Assembly (NCBI RefSeq): GCF_003402415.2
Contig: NZ_AP036014.1
Coordinates: forward strand, 1,488,001 to 1,552,000
Length of the DNA stretch: 64,000 bases
Origin: Cupidesulfovibrio sp000226255
Lineage (GTDB): Bacteria; Desulfobacterota; Desulfovibrionia; Desulfovibrionales; Desulfovibrionaceae
Direction: 5' to 3'
Of this stretch, positions 16,408 through 24,459 are shown piece by piece (positions within the stretch are counted from its first letter, which is position 1; every line of letters begins with the position of its first letter). The notes under the pieces were generated by a model that saw only the letters and a list, made by a program, of their open reading frames with translations, did not search any database and was not told the origin of the DNA. A program made the translations under genes and the position numbers.

Positions 16408-17937
16408 ATGCGGCAGGAAGGCACCATAGCCGCCGTCGCCACCCCGCCCGGACACGGGGGGGTGGGCATCATCCGCATCAGCGGGCCGGACAGCCACGCC
16501 ATTCTCGGGCGGCTGTTCCTGCCCGCTTCGCCGCGTTTCGCCGGGTTCCGGCCATGGACGCTGCATCGGGGCCGCGTGCGTGACGCCTCCGGTGCGCCCG
16601 TGGACGACGTGCTGGCCGTGGCCATGCCCGGCCCGCGCACCTTCACCGGCGAGGACGTGGCCGAAATCCACTGCCACGGCGGCCCCGCCGTGCTGGCGGC
16701 GGTGCTGGAGGCTGCCTGCGCCTGCGGGGCGCAACCGGCGGGGCGGGGCGAATTCACGCGGCGGGCCTTTCTGAACGGGCGCATGGACCTGACCCAGGCC
16801 GAAGCCGTGGCCGAGATGATCGCCGCCCCCGCGCGGGGCGGGTTGCGCCTGGCCCAGGCCCGGCTGGAAGGGCTGCTGGGCGCGCGGGTGGCCGCGCTGC
16901 GGGCGCGACTGCTGGAGTTGCGCGCGCAGGTGTGCGTGGCCGTGGACTTTCCGGAGGACGAGGTGGATTGCCTTGCCCCCGAGGCCTTCGTGGCCGAATG
17001 CGACGCCGTGGCCAGCGGGGTGCGCGGGCTGCTGTCCGCGCACGAGCGGGGGCGCTGCTGGCAGGAGGGCGCGCTGGTGGTGCTGGCCGGGCACGTCAAC
17101 GCGGGCAAGTCCAGCCTGATGAACGCCCTGCTGGGACGCCGCCGGGCCATCGTCACCGACATGCCCGGCACCACCCGCGACTTCATCGAGGAGCCGGTGC
17201 ACCTGGCCGGGCTGCCGGTGCGCCTGGTGGACACGGCGGGCCTGCGCGAAACCGGCGACATCGTGGAGCAGGAGGGCGTGCGCATCAGCCGCGACCTGGT
17301 GGCCCAGGCCGACCTGGTCCTGCTGGTGGTGGACGCGGCCGCCGGAGTGGGCCACGCGGAACGCGAACTGCTGCGCCAGGTGCGTGGTCAGCATGCCCCG
17401 GATTCCCCGGTCGGCGTGTCCGTTCCGCCTGACGTGTCCGGCTCGTTTGATATGGCTTCGTCCGGCGTACTCGGCATGGCGCGCGGCCGGGTGCTGGTGG
17501 TGCTGAACAAGGCCGATCTCGCGGCGGGGGAAGAAGGCGCGGCCGCCTTCCAATGCCCGACCGGGGTGGAGGGCTGCCCCTGCGTGGCCGTTTCCGCCCT
17601 GCATGGCCAGGGCGTTGACGAACTGGCCGCCGCCGCGCGGGCCATGGTGCTGGCGAGGCTTGGCGAGGCGGGCGGGCCAGGCTCGGTTGACTCGGCGGGC
17701 GCAAGCGGCGAACCGGAATCCGGCGATCTCGCCCCCAACTTGCGCCAGGCCCAGGCGTTGCGCCGCGCCCTGGACGAGTTGGATGCCCTGGCGGACGACA
17801 TTCGCGCCGGGGTGCCGTATGATCTGTGCTCGGTGCGCCTTGACGGGGCTTGCGCCGTGCTGTCCGAGATCACCGGAGAAACCACGCCCGCCGAAGTGCT
17901 GGAACATATTTTTTCTTCATTTTGCATAGGAAAGTAG
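16408..17937 (+). CDS. mnmE: tRNA uridine-5-carboxymethylaminomethyl modification GTPase
   Basis: 509 residues. N-terminal tetrahydrofolate-binding domain (GTIAAVATPPGHGGVGIIRI), helical domain, and an inserted GTPase domain with the P-loop GHVNAGKSS (about residue 230), the MPGTTRD switch, DTAG and NKAD. The C-terminal FCIGK contains the Cys needed for tRNA modification at U34 together with MnmG. The usual P-loop residue after G is a variable site; here the loop reads HVN instead of the frequent RPN or KPN. A Gly/Ser-rich insertion lies near residue 430. Start 16408 has GGGGAGCACGCC. Last gene of the rpmH cluster, 200 bases after khpB. Confidence 0.94.
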   Translation: MRQEGTIAAVATPPGHGGVGIIRISGPDSHAILGRLFLPASPRFAGFRPWTLHRGRVRDASGAPVDDVLAVAMPGPRTFTGEDVAEIHCHGGPAVLAAVLEAACACGAQPAGRGEFTRRAFLNGRMDLTQAEAVAEMIAAPARGGLRLAQARLEGLLGARVAALRARLLELRAQVCVAVDFPEDEVDCLAPEAFVAECDAVASGVRGLLSAHERGRCWQEGALVVLAGHVNAGKSSLMNALLGRRRAIVTDMPGTTRDFIEEPVHLAGLPVRLVDTAGLRETGDIVEQEGVRISRDLVAQADLVLLVVDAAAGVGHAERELLRQVRGQHAPDSPVGVSVPPDVSGSFDMASSGVLGMARGRVLVVLNKADLAAGEEGAAAFQCPTGVEGCPCVAVSALHGQGVDELAAAARAMVLARLGEAGGPGSVDSAGASGEPESGDLAPNLRQAQALRRALDELDALADDIRAGVPYDLCSVRLDGACAVLSEITGETTPAEVLEHIFSSFCIGK

Positions 17938-17991
17938 GTGGAATTCGCCCTGCGACGGGACCACCGGGAAGCAAACAAGCCATCCCGCCCG

Positions 17992-18009
17992 TTGTGACCT
18001 GCGTCACCG
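17992..18009. promoter_or_regulatory. CRP/FNR-family (HcpR-like) binding site
   Basis: TTGTGA-CCTGCG-TCACCG: the left half matches the HcpR/CRP-family half-site exactly, the right half at four of six positions, with the proper six-base spacer. It lies about 60 bases before the sirohaem-type ferredoxin gene. HcpR is the known regulator of nitrosative stress and sulfur genes in Desulfovibrio. Confidence 0.5.
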
Positions 18010-18067
18010 ACCGGAACCCGCCCCCCGTGCCACGGTGCACGCAAGGCGGACACGCCACAGGAGAACC

Positions 18068-18871
18068 ATGTCCGATCGCGCTCCCTCTCCCTTCATCGTC
18101 AACGGTTGTCGCGGCACGACCGTCTCCTCCTCGCGCGGGGGCACCTGCCGCTTTTCGCTGCCCGTGCCCGAAGGCTTTCTGGCCCGGCTCGAACAGGTGG
18201 TCGTCGGCAGCGGCTGGCCGGAATTCCTGCGCGACGTGGTGCGCGGCCCCATCCTGCACCACCACGCCTTCCGCGTGGCGGTGTCCGCGTGTCCCAACGG
18301 CTGCTCGCGCCCGCATATCGCGGACGTGGGCATCATCCGGGCCTGGACGCCGGGCCGCGCCTCCGACGCCTGCACCCGCTGCGGGCTGTGCGAGCGGCTG
18401 TGCCCCGACCACGCCATGGTGGTTACGGAGAACGGGCCGGAACTGCACCCCGAGAACTGTCTATCCTGCGGGCTGTGCATCAAGCGCTGCCCGGAAAAGG
18501 CCCTGCCCGTGGCCCGCGAGGGCTGGCGGGTGGTGGTGGGGGGCCGTCTGGGCCGCCGCCCCCGGCTGGCCACCGAACTGGAGGGGCTGGACGAGGTGCC
18601 CGGCGCTTCGGGCTTCCCCGGCCAGTCGCACCTGCTGGACGACGACGGCGTGGTGCGCGCGTTGCGCAACGCGCTGGCGTGGTACATGCGCGAATACCGG
18701 CTGCACCTGCGCTTCGGCGACCTGGTGGCCTCCGACCCCGCCACGGCGGCGCGTCTGGCGGGCGTCCTGCCGGGGCCGGTGCGCACCCCTGAAAAAATGG
18801 CCCCCGTCCGCTTCGATGCCCCGGACCCGGATACCGGCGAAGGGGAGGGCGCGGGTGGCGAAACCCCGTAG
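18068..18871 (+). CDS. Truncated sirohaem/4Fe-4S reductase-like ferredoxin protein
   Basis: 267 residues. The N-terminal 95 match the second half of a nitrite/sulfite reductase sirohaem domain (VNGCRG, TCRFSLPVPEG, and the Cys-x3-Cys motif SACPNGCSRPHIADVGII). Then come two 4Fe-4S clusters: CTRCGLCERLCPDHAM and CLSCGLCIKRCPEKAL, inserted as in AsrC/DsrA-type reductases. About 120 residues with no clear motif follow. The first half of a complete reductase is missing, so catalysis is doubtful; electron transfer or sirohaem sensing is possible. Start 18068 has ACAGGAGAACC. It is followed after 17 bases by a membrane ferredoxin, a likely partner, and preceded by an HcpR-like site. Confidence 0.75.
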   Translation: MSDRAPSPFIVNGCRGTTVSSSRGGTCRFSLPVPEGFLARLEQVVVGSGWPEFLRDVVRGPILHHHAFRVAVSACPNGCSRPHIADVGIIRAWTPGRASDACTRCGLCERLCPDHAMVVTENGPELHPENCLSCGLCIKRCPEKALPVAREGWRVVVGGRLGRRPRLATELEGLDEVPGASGFPGQSHLLDDDGVVRALRNALAWYMREYRLHLRFGDLVASDPATAARLAGVLPGPVRTPEKMAPVRFDAPDPDTGEGEGAGGETP

Positions 18872-18888
18872 CCGCCATTTGCAAGAGC

Positions 18889-20451
18889 ATGGCCAGCCAC
18901 CGCACCGATTTTCCTCCCCCGCATGGCGCAACGCGCCCGTCGCACGACGGGGGTAACGCTGCGGCGGATTGTCCCGGAGGGGGAGACAGCACCGGGACAT
19001 CACCCGGAAACCGGCAGGCCATGCCACCATTGCCCCATGCTGCATCGCGGCCCGTGCCGCCGTTTTCGCCCGCCATTTCCGATGGCGGCGCGGACGGCGG
19101 GCCGGGCCGTGTCGCGTTCTGGTCCGTGGCCGCGCCCTGTCTGTCGGCCTTCGCCCTGCTGGCCGCCCATGCCGTGCGCGCGGGCGACTGGGGCGTGGCT
19201 GCGGCGTGGGGCGTGCTGGCGGGCCTGGTCTGCATCCGTCTGGCCTGGGCGCGCCTGGTGGCGCTTGCGGCGCTGTTCGCCGGGGGGCTTTTCTGGGTGT
19301 CGGCGGGCGTGGATCTGGTGCGCTTTCGCATGGCCTTCGGCATGGACTGGCTGCGCCTTGCGGCCATCATGGCGGCCATCACCGGCCTGACCATGGCCGC
19401 GTGGTGGCGGCTGGCGGGCGAGGCCGGGCGTTTGCGCCATCATCGTGGCGCGGGCACCGCGTGGCCCAGGGCCGTGGCCTTCCTGCTGACCGTGGGGCTG
19501 CTGTGGCTGGCCCGCTGGCGCGCGTCCAGTATCGTCTTGTTGCTGTCCGACCGTTTCCTGCCCGGCTCCGGCCCGCTCCAGATCGCCCTGGCCGGGGTGT
19601 ACGCCGCGTGGGCGGCCGGGCTGCTGCTGGACCCCGCCAGCGCCCGCAAGGCCCGCCCGCGCCTGTGGGCGCTGTTCTCCGCCGTGTTCTTCGGCCAGTT
19701 GGCCCTGGGCCTGCTGGGCGCGCACCGGCTGTTGATGACCGGGGCGCTGCACCTGCCGGTGCCCGCCCTGATTCTTGCCGGTCCGTTGTTCCGGGGCGAG
19801 GGCGTGTTCATGCTGGTGCTGTTCGGCGTCTCGGTGCTGTTGCTGGGGCCTGCGTGGTGCAGCCACCTGTGCTACATCGGCGCGTGGGACGACGCCTGCT
19901 CGCGGCTGGCAAAGCCTGCCGCCCACAAGGGCAGGGGCAGGCGGACCGCGCCGCTGCCGCCCTGGGCCGTGGTGTTCCGCTGGTGCCTTGCCGCCGCCGT
20001 GTTCGCCGCCGCGTGGACCATGGGCCGGGCCGGGGTGCCCCTGGGCGTGGCCGCCACGGCGGCTGGTCTGTTCGGGCTGGCCGGGGTGGCGGTGATGGCC
20101 GGGGTGAGTTCGCGGCGGGGCATGATGGCGCATTGCACCGCCTTCTGCCCCATGGGGGCCGTGGGCAACCTGCTGGGGCGGATTTCACCGTGGCGGCTGC
20201 GGGTGGGGCCGGGCTGCACCCGCTGCTGGGCGTGCCTGGCCGTGTGCCGGTACAACGCGCTGGACGAGCAGCGACTGGAGGAGGGGCGGCCCGCGCTTTC
20301 CTGCACCCTGTGCCGCGATTGCGTCACCGTCTGCCGCCACGGGGCCATGCGCCTGACCTTGCCGGGGGTCGCGCCGCGAACGGCATGGCGCATCTTTGCC
20401 GTGCTGGCCGCCGTGCTGCACGCGGTGTTCCTGAACGTGGCCCGCATGTGA
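18889..20451 (+). CDS. Polytopic 4Fe-4S membrane protein (NapH/RdxA/CcoG-like)
   Basis: About 520 residues if the first ATG is used. Some ten hydrophobic helices span residues 70-430. The family's Cys pair motifs CSHLCYIGA and CTAFCPMGAVG flank the last helices, and two 4Fe-4S motifs follow (CTRCWACLAVCRYNAL, CTLCRDCVTVCRHGAM) before a final helix. NapH/RdxA-type proteins carry electrons from the quinone pool or assist cytochrome assembly. The first 65 residues are Pro/Gly/Ser-rich and atypical, so the true start may be the ATG at 19021. Co-directional with the preceding ferredoxin (17-base gap), suggesting a membrane-to-cytosol electron path; the substrate is unknown. Confidence 0.72.
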   Translation: MASHRTDFPPPHGATRPSHDGGNAAADCPGGGDSTGTSPGNRQAMPPLPHAASRPVPPFSPAISDGGADGGPGRVAFWSVAAPCLSAFALLAAHAVRAGDWGVAAAWGVLAGLVCIRLAWARLVALAALFAGGLFWVSAGVDLVRFRMAFGMDWLRLAAIMAAITGLTMAAWWRLAGEAGRLRHHRGAGTAWPRAVAFLLTVGLLWLARWRASSIVLLLSDRFLPGSGPLQIALAGVYAAWAAGLLLDPASARKARPRLWALFSAVFFGQLALGLLGAHRLLMTGALHLPVPALILAGPLFRGEGVFMLVLFGVSVLLLGPAWCSHLCYIGAWDDACSRLAKPAAHKGRGRRTAPLPPWAVVFRWCLAAAVFAAAWTMGRAGVPLGVAATAAGLFGLAGVAVMAGVSSRRGMMAHCTAFCPMGAVGNLLGRISPWRLRVGPGCTRCWACLAVCRYNALDEQRLEEGRPALSCTLCRDCVTVCRHGAMRLTLPGVAPRTAWRIFAVLAAVLHAVFLNVARM

Positions 20452-20712
20452 AGCGGGGTGAAGCCGCGTGAGTCTGCCGGACATGGTGGGGGCCAGGGAG
20501 AACCCCGGGGGATTGGGACCTTGACGGACCTTGGCGGAGCTTGGCGAACCGTGGCGGGTGACCGTTCCGGAGCCGGGGGTTTACGTAACCCGGCCCATCA
20601 TGTATGAATGCCGCCGCCGGAGCCACCGCGCGCTTCGTGCCTTTTTGCATCCCGCGCCGCCGGTCCTCCGCATTTCCGGCTCCGTGGACCGCGCCTTCAC
20701 GAGTGCCACCTG

Positions 20713-21318
20713 ATGAAGAAGATTCCCGAACGGTATCGGCGTAAGATCAGCAAGGACGAGATCAACGAGCTGCCCCTTGAGCGGTATGCGGGTGATATCC
20801 GCATCGTCCGCGACGAGGACGGGCTCGCGGACGCCATTGACCGCCTGCGTGACGAGGACGTGCTGGGCTTCGACACCGAGACCCGGCCCACCTTCCGCAA
20901 GGGCAAGGTCAACCTGCCGTCGCTGGTGCAGCTTGCGTGCAGCGACGTGGTCTACCTGTTCCAGCTCAACTGGCTGCCCTTCGGCGACGCGCTGGCCTCG
21001 GTGTTGTCCGACCCGGACATCGTCAAGACCGGCGTGGCCGTGCGCGACGACATCCGCGACCTGCAGAAGCTGTACGCCTTCAACGACGCGGGCGTGGTGG
21101 ACCTGGGCGAGGTGGCCCGCGACCTGGGGCTTGAGACGCACGGCCTGCGCAACCTGGCCGCCAACTTTCTGGAAGTGCGCATCTCCAAGGGGGCCCAGTG
21201 CTCCAACTGGAGCAACCGCGAACTGGCCCCGCAGCAGGTGCTGTACGCCGCCACCGACGCCTGGGTGAGCCGCGAGATTCATCTGCGCATGCGCAGGCTG
21301 GGGCTCATTAACCGCTAG
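20713..21318 (+). CDS. DEDDy 3'-5' exonuclease (RNase D-like)
   Basis: 201 residues forming a bare exonuclease domain. The acidic residues are in place: Asp/Glu in GFDTETRPTF (about 55), Asp in AVRDDIRDL, and the Tyr/Asp motif LYAATDAW near residue 185, marking the DEDDy subclass. The NLPSLVQLA segment is typical of the family. RNase D itself has two C-terminal HRDC domains for tRNA binding, which are absent here, so the substrate (RNA or DNA) is open. Start 20713 gives the N-terminus MKKIPERYRRKIS; its ribosome site is weak. It lies alone before phoB and is followed by a stem-loop at 21424-21454. Confidence 0.85.
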   Translation: MKKIPERYRRKISKDEINELPLERYAGDIRIVRDEDGLADAIDRLRDEDVLGFDTETRPTFRKGKVNLPSLVQLACSDVVYLFQLNWLPFGDALASVLSDPDIVKTGVAVRDDIRDLQKLYAFNDAGVVDLGEVARDLGLETHGLRNLAANFLEVRISKGAQCSNWSNRELAPQQVLYAATDAWVSREIHLRMRRLGLINR

Positions 21319-21423
21319 ACTGGCGCTAGTTTGGCGCTAGTTGGCCTTGGCCGCCGTCTTCCATTCCCCGTCCCGCGAATTTATCGCCTCCCGCCAAATC
21401 GGGCACGCTTTTCCCGCAGTCCA

Positions 21424-21454
21424 CGCGCGCACCCTGTACGTCACGGTGCGCGCG
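21424..21454 (+). terminator. Stem-loop after the RNase D-like gene
   Basis: CGCGCGCACC (21424-21433) pairs with GGTGCGCGCG (21445-21454) around an 11-base loop, followed by GTTCGTTGT. It lies 106 bases after the stop codon; no long T-run. Confidence 0.5.
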
Positions 21455-21589
21455 GTTCGTTGTGCCGTCCCCCGTTTTCTCCGTTCCGTCTTCGTCGTCA
21501 CGCAGTCGTCACCAACATGCGGCATGCGTGGTGGCGCTGGCCTGGCATGGCCAAGGAATTCCGGCTGTCTTGGCAGTGAGGGGGAAAAA

Positions 21590-21606
21590 TGTCACGTTCT
21601 TGTAAC
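21590..21606 (+). promoter_or_regulatory. Pho box upstream of phoB
   Basis: TGTCAC at 21590-21595 and TGTAAC at 21601-21606 form the two half-sites of a Pho box, exactly 11 bases apart as in the known PhoB binding site. It lies about 70 bases before the phoB start, suggesting autoregulation under phosphate limitation. Confidence 0.6.
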
Positions 21607-21674
21607 GGGGCAACCACGCATCCGTCACCGGCGACGCACATCTTCACGGGCAGGAAAGCGCCAAGGAGAAGCAC

Positions 21675-22367
21675 ATGACGAAAGAGCGCATTCTGGTGGT
21701 GGAAGACGACGAGGACATCCTGCAGTTGCTGACCTTCACCTTTGAATCCGCCGGGTTCGAGGTGCGGACGGCCACCACCGGGCGCGAGGGGCTGGACATC
21801 GCGCTGCGGCAGAAGCCCGCGCTGGTGCTGCTGGACCTGATGCTGCCCGGCATGAGCGGCCTGGACGTATGCCGCGAACTGAAGCGCCTGCCCGAGACCG
21901 AAGACGTGCCGGTGATCATGCTTACCGCGCGCGGCGAGGAAGTGGACCGCATCGTGGGGCTGGAACTGGGCGCCGATGACTACGTGGTCAAGCCCTTCAG
22001 CCCGCGCGAACTGGTGCTGCGCATCCGCGCCGTGCTCAAGCGAGCGCAGGGCGTGGCGGAAAACCCCCAGCGCTCGCAGTGGCGCGTGGACGGCCTTGCC
22101 CTGGACCTGGAGGCGCACCGCGTGGAGGTGGACGGCGAGGAAGCCGCCCTTACCGCCACCGAATTCCGCCTGCTGTCGGAACTGGTGCGTAACCGGGGCC
22201 GCGTGCGCACCCGCGACCAGTTGCTGAACACCGTGTGGGGATATGAATTCGAAGGTTACGCCCGCACCGTGGACACCCACGTGCGGCGGCTGCGCCAGAA
22301 GATTGGCGGCTACGCGGCCATGATCGAGACCATCCGGGGCGTGGGATACCGCTTCAAGGAACAGTAG
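21675..22367 (+). CDS. phoB: PhoB-type phosphate response regulator
   Basis: 230 residues, OmpR/PhoB family. Receiver domain (1-120): acidic pocket VVEDDED, phospho-acceptor Asp in LVLLDLMLPGMSG (about residue 54), Thr in IMLTARG, Lys in YVVKPFSPREL. Winged-helix DNA-binding domain (130-230): LTATEFRLLSELVRNRGRV, YARTVDTHVRRLRQKIGG and GVGYRF. It activates phosphate-starvation genes. Its placement before pstB and phoU supports PhoB rather than another OmpR relative. Ribosome site CAAGGAGAAGCAC before 21675. No phoR histidine kinase follows, so the sensor must be elsewhere. Confidence 0.9.
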   Translation: MTKERILVVEDDEDILQLLTFTFESAGFEVRTATTGREGLDIALRQKPALVLLDLMLPGMSGLDVCRELKRLPETEDVPVIMLTARGEEVDRIVGLELGADDYVVKPFSPRELVLRIRAVLKRAQGVAENPQRSQWRVDGLALDLEAHRVEVDGEEAALTATEFRLLSELVRNRGRVRTRDQLLNTVWGYEFEGYARTVDTHVRRLRQKIGGYAAMIETIRGVGYRFKEQ

Positions 22368-22478
22368 CCGGGCAGGACCGCCGACGGCCCAGCGCCGTTG
22401 CCCCGCCATTCCGCGGCATCGCCCCCTTTTGCCTAACGCCCCAACGCGCGGCGCGCCACGCGCCGCCGGGAACGAGAC

Positions 22479-23246
22479 ATGCCAGACAGCAAGAACGTGA
22501 AGATGCACTCGGCGTCGCTGAATTTCTACTACGGCGATTTTCAGGCGCTGCACGACATCAATCTGGAATTCGAGCGCAACCAGGTCACCGCGCTCATCGG
22601 GCCTTCGGGCTGCGGCAAGAGCACCTACCTGCGCTGCCTGAACCGCATGAACGATCTCATCCCCATCTCGCGCGTGGACGGCGAGATCTGCCTCGACGGG
22701 ATGAACATCCATGATCCGAAGCTGGACGTGGTGGAACTGCGCCGCCGCGTGGGCATGGTGTTCCAGAAGCCCAACCCCTTCCCCAAGTCCATCTTCGAGA
22801 ACGTGGCCTACGGCCTGCGCGTCAACGGCGTGCGCGACAAGGAATACATCGCCGAGAAGGTGGAGCAGAGCCTGCGCCACGCCGCCCTGTGGGAGGAGGT
22901 GAAGGACCGCCTGCACGAATCGGGGCTGGGCCTTTCCGGCGGCCAGCAGCAGCGCCTGTGCATCGCGCGGGCCCTGGCCGTGGAGCCGGAGGTGCTGCTG
23001 ATGGACGAACCCGCATCCGCGCTGGACCCCATCGCCACCCAGAAGATCGAGGAACTCATCCACATCCTGAAGAAGGACTACACCATCATCATCGTGACCC
23101 ACAGCATGCAGCAGGCGGCGCGCGTCTCCGACCTGACGGCCTTCTTCTACATGGGCAAGCTGGTGGAGTGGGGCGCGACGGAAATGATGTTCACCCGGCC
23201 GCGCAACAAGCAGACCGAAGACTACATCACCGGCCGCTTCGGCTAG
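22479..23246 (+). CDS. pstB: Phosphate ABC transporter ATP-binding protein
   Basis: 255 residues. Walker A GPSGCGKSTYLRCLNRMND, the Q-loop VGMVFQKPNPFPKSI typical of PstB, signature LSGGQQQRLCIARAL, Walker B LLMDEPASALDP and the H-loop VTHSMQQAAR. The long insertion after Walker A (NRMNDLIP...VDGEI) is diagnostic for PstB. It powers PstSCAB high-affinity phosphate import. pstS, pstC and pstA are not in this window, so the operon is dispersed. Located 110 bases after phoB and 75 before phoU, likely one transcript. Confidence 0.95.
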   Translation: MPDSKNVKMHSASLNFYYGDFQALHDINLEFERNQVTALIGPSGCGKSTYLRCLNRMNDLIPISRVDGEICLDGMNIHDPKLDVVELRRRVGMVFQKPNPFPKSIFENVAYGLRVNGVRDKEYIAEKVEQSLRHAALWEEVKDRLHESGLGLSGGQQQRLCIARALAVEPEVLLMDEPASALDPIATQKIEELIHILKKDYTIIIVTHSMQQAARVSDLTAFFYMGKLVEWGATEMMFTRPRNKQTEDYITGRFG

Positions 23247-23321
23247 GGGAGTTTTCGCACTGCCTGGCGGCAGCCCGCCGCCCAACGCCCCCCGCCTTGA
23301 CAACTCCCCCAGGAGATTTCC

Positions 23322-24002
23322 GTGGAAACGCATTTTCACCAGCAATTGCAGAAGCTTCGCCTGAAGGTGCTGGAAATGGCCGCGCATTCGCAAACGGCCA
23401 TCGAAACCGCCGTGCGGGCCCTGCAGCAACGCGACGCCGACGCCGCGCGCTCGGTCATCGCGGGCGACAAGCTGATCAACACCATAGAGTGCGAGATCGA
23501 TGAACTCAGCTTCCGGCTGCTGGCGCTGGACCAGCCCATGGCCGTGGACCTGCGCATCATCGTGGCCATCATGCGGGCCAGCATGTACCTGGAACGGGTG
23601 GGCGACGAGGCCGTGAACATCGCCGAGGCGGCCATGTTCCTGGCATCCCGGCCGCCGTTGCCGGAAATGCCCAGCCTGAACGAACTGGGCGCCCACGCAG
23701 TGGACATGTTCCGCAAGGCGGTGATGTCCTTCCGCGAAAGCGACGCTCGGCTGGGCCGCGAACTGCGCGTGCTGGACAAGCGCTGCAACCAGTTGGACAT
23801 GCAGGTGCTGCGCGAGCTCATGGACTACATGAGCCGCGAGAGCCCGGCCGTGGAACGGGCGGTGCACACCATTCTCGTCTCGCGCAGTCTCGAGCGGGTG
23901 GGCGACCTGTCCACCAACGTGGGCGAGACGGTGATGTTCATCGTCGAAGGGCTGAACATCAAGCACAGCTTCCAGATCAATTCCGGCGGCACGTGCGGCT
24001 AG
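23322..24002 (+). CDS. phoU: Phosphate transport regulator PhoU
   Basis: 226 residues in two PhoU repeats. Each has the E/D-rich three-helix pattern; metal-binding Glu/Asp clusters appear in VGDEAVNIAEAA and in the second repeat LERVGDLSTNVGETV. PhoU restrains PhoR signalling and PstSCAB uptake. The start is GTG at 23322, supported by AGGAGATTTCC directly upstream and by the N-terminus ETHFHQQLQKLRLKVL usual for the family. It ends with a strong terminator 27 bases after the stop. Confidence 0.92.
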   Translation: METHFHQQLQKLRLKVLEMAAHSQTAIETAVRALQQRDADAARSVIAGDKLINTIECEIDELSFRLLALDQPMAVDLRIIVAIMRASMYLERVGDEAVNIAEAAMFLASRPPLPEMPSLNELGAHAVDMFRKAVMSFRESDARLGRELRVLDKRCNQLDMQVLRELMDYMSRESPAVERAVHTILVSRSLERVGDLSTNVGETVMFIVEGLNIKHSFQINSGGTCG

Positions 24003-24028
24003 CGCGAGCCCCTATACTTCTCCGCAGC

Positions 24029-24058
24029 AGCGGGGCCGCCCCACACGGCGGCCCCGCT
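24029..24058 (+). terminator. Terminator of the phoB-pstB-phoU unit
   Basis: AGCGGGGCCGCC (24029-24040) pairs perfectly with GGCGGCCCCGCT (24047-24058) around a six-base loop; TTTGCATT follows. 27 bases after the phoU stop. Confidence 0.75.
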
Positions 24059-24180
24059 TTGCATTCAGGGGCGGCTGCGGTATGCTGCACGCCCCGCCGC
24101 CCGCCGGACATCCGGAAAGGCGGCGGCCCATCCCATACCCTTGCGGCCCCGCATCCACGGTGGCCCGCCCCGGAGACCCG

Positions 24181-24459
24181 ATGACCCAATACGGCAAACG
24201 TACCGTGCAGTTTCCCATAGCTCCCGAAGACGCGCCCGCCCTGGTGCGGCGCGTCGGCGAGCAGATGGCCACCGGCACCATCACGCTGGATGGCCGCTCC
24301 ATAGACATTGAAGGCTACGAAAGCATCGGCATTTCGCTGAAGCGCACCGGCGAGAAGCTGCGTGCCCGCGTGAAGGTGAAGTTTCCCAAGCGCCCCGGTG
24401 AAGCGGGCGACGACGCCGGGCATGCTGAGACCGGAGACGATGACGGGGATGACGACTAG
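24181..24459 (+). CDS. Small amphi-Trp-type protein of the GAK system (putative)
   Basis: 92 residues. It opens MTQYGKRTVQFPIAPED, has a helix (ALVRRVGEQMATGT), strands with the short motifs DGRSIDIEGY and SIGISLKRTGEKLRARVKV, and ends in an acidic tail (DDDGDDD). I recognise the general pattern of the small amphi-Trp family, found beside CofD-like and ATP-grasp proteins in the GAK (grasp and kinase) cluster; the tryptophan that names the family is not present, so the link rests on pattern and neighbour. The next gene starts inside its last codons, indicating coupled translation. Function unknown. Confidence 0.55.
   Translation: MTQYGKRTVQFPIAPEDAPALVRRVGEQMATGTITLDGRSIDIEGYESIGISLKRTGEKLRARVKVKFPKRPGEAGDDAGHAETGDDDGDDD

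Larger units (their letters stand above)
21319..21674. other. Intergenic region between exonuclease and phoB
   Basis: 356 bases. It begins with a short direct repeat (TGGCGCTAGTTTGGCGCTAGT) at the exonuclease stop, then the 10-bp stem-loop at 21424-21454 and the Pho box at 21590-21606. No gene seen. Confidence 0.5.
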
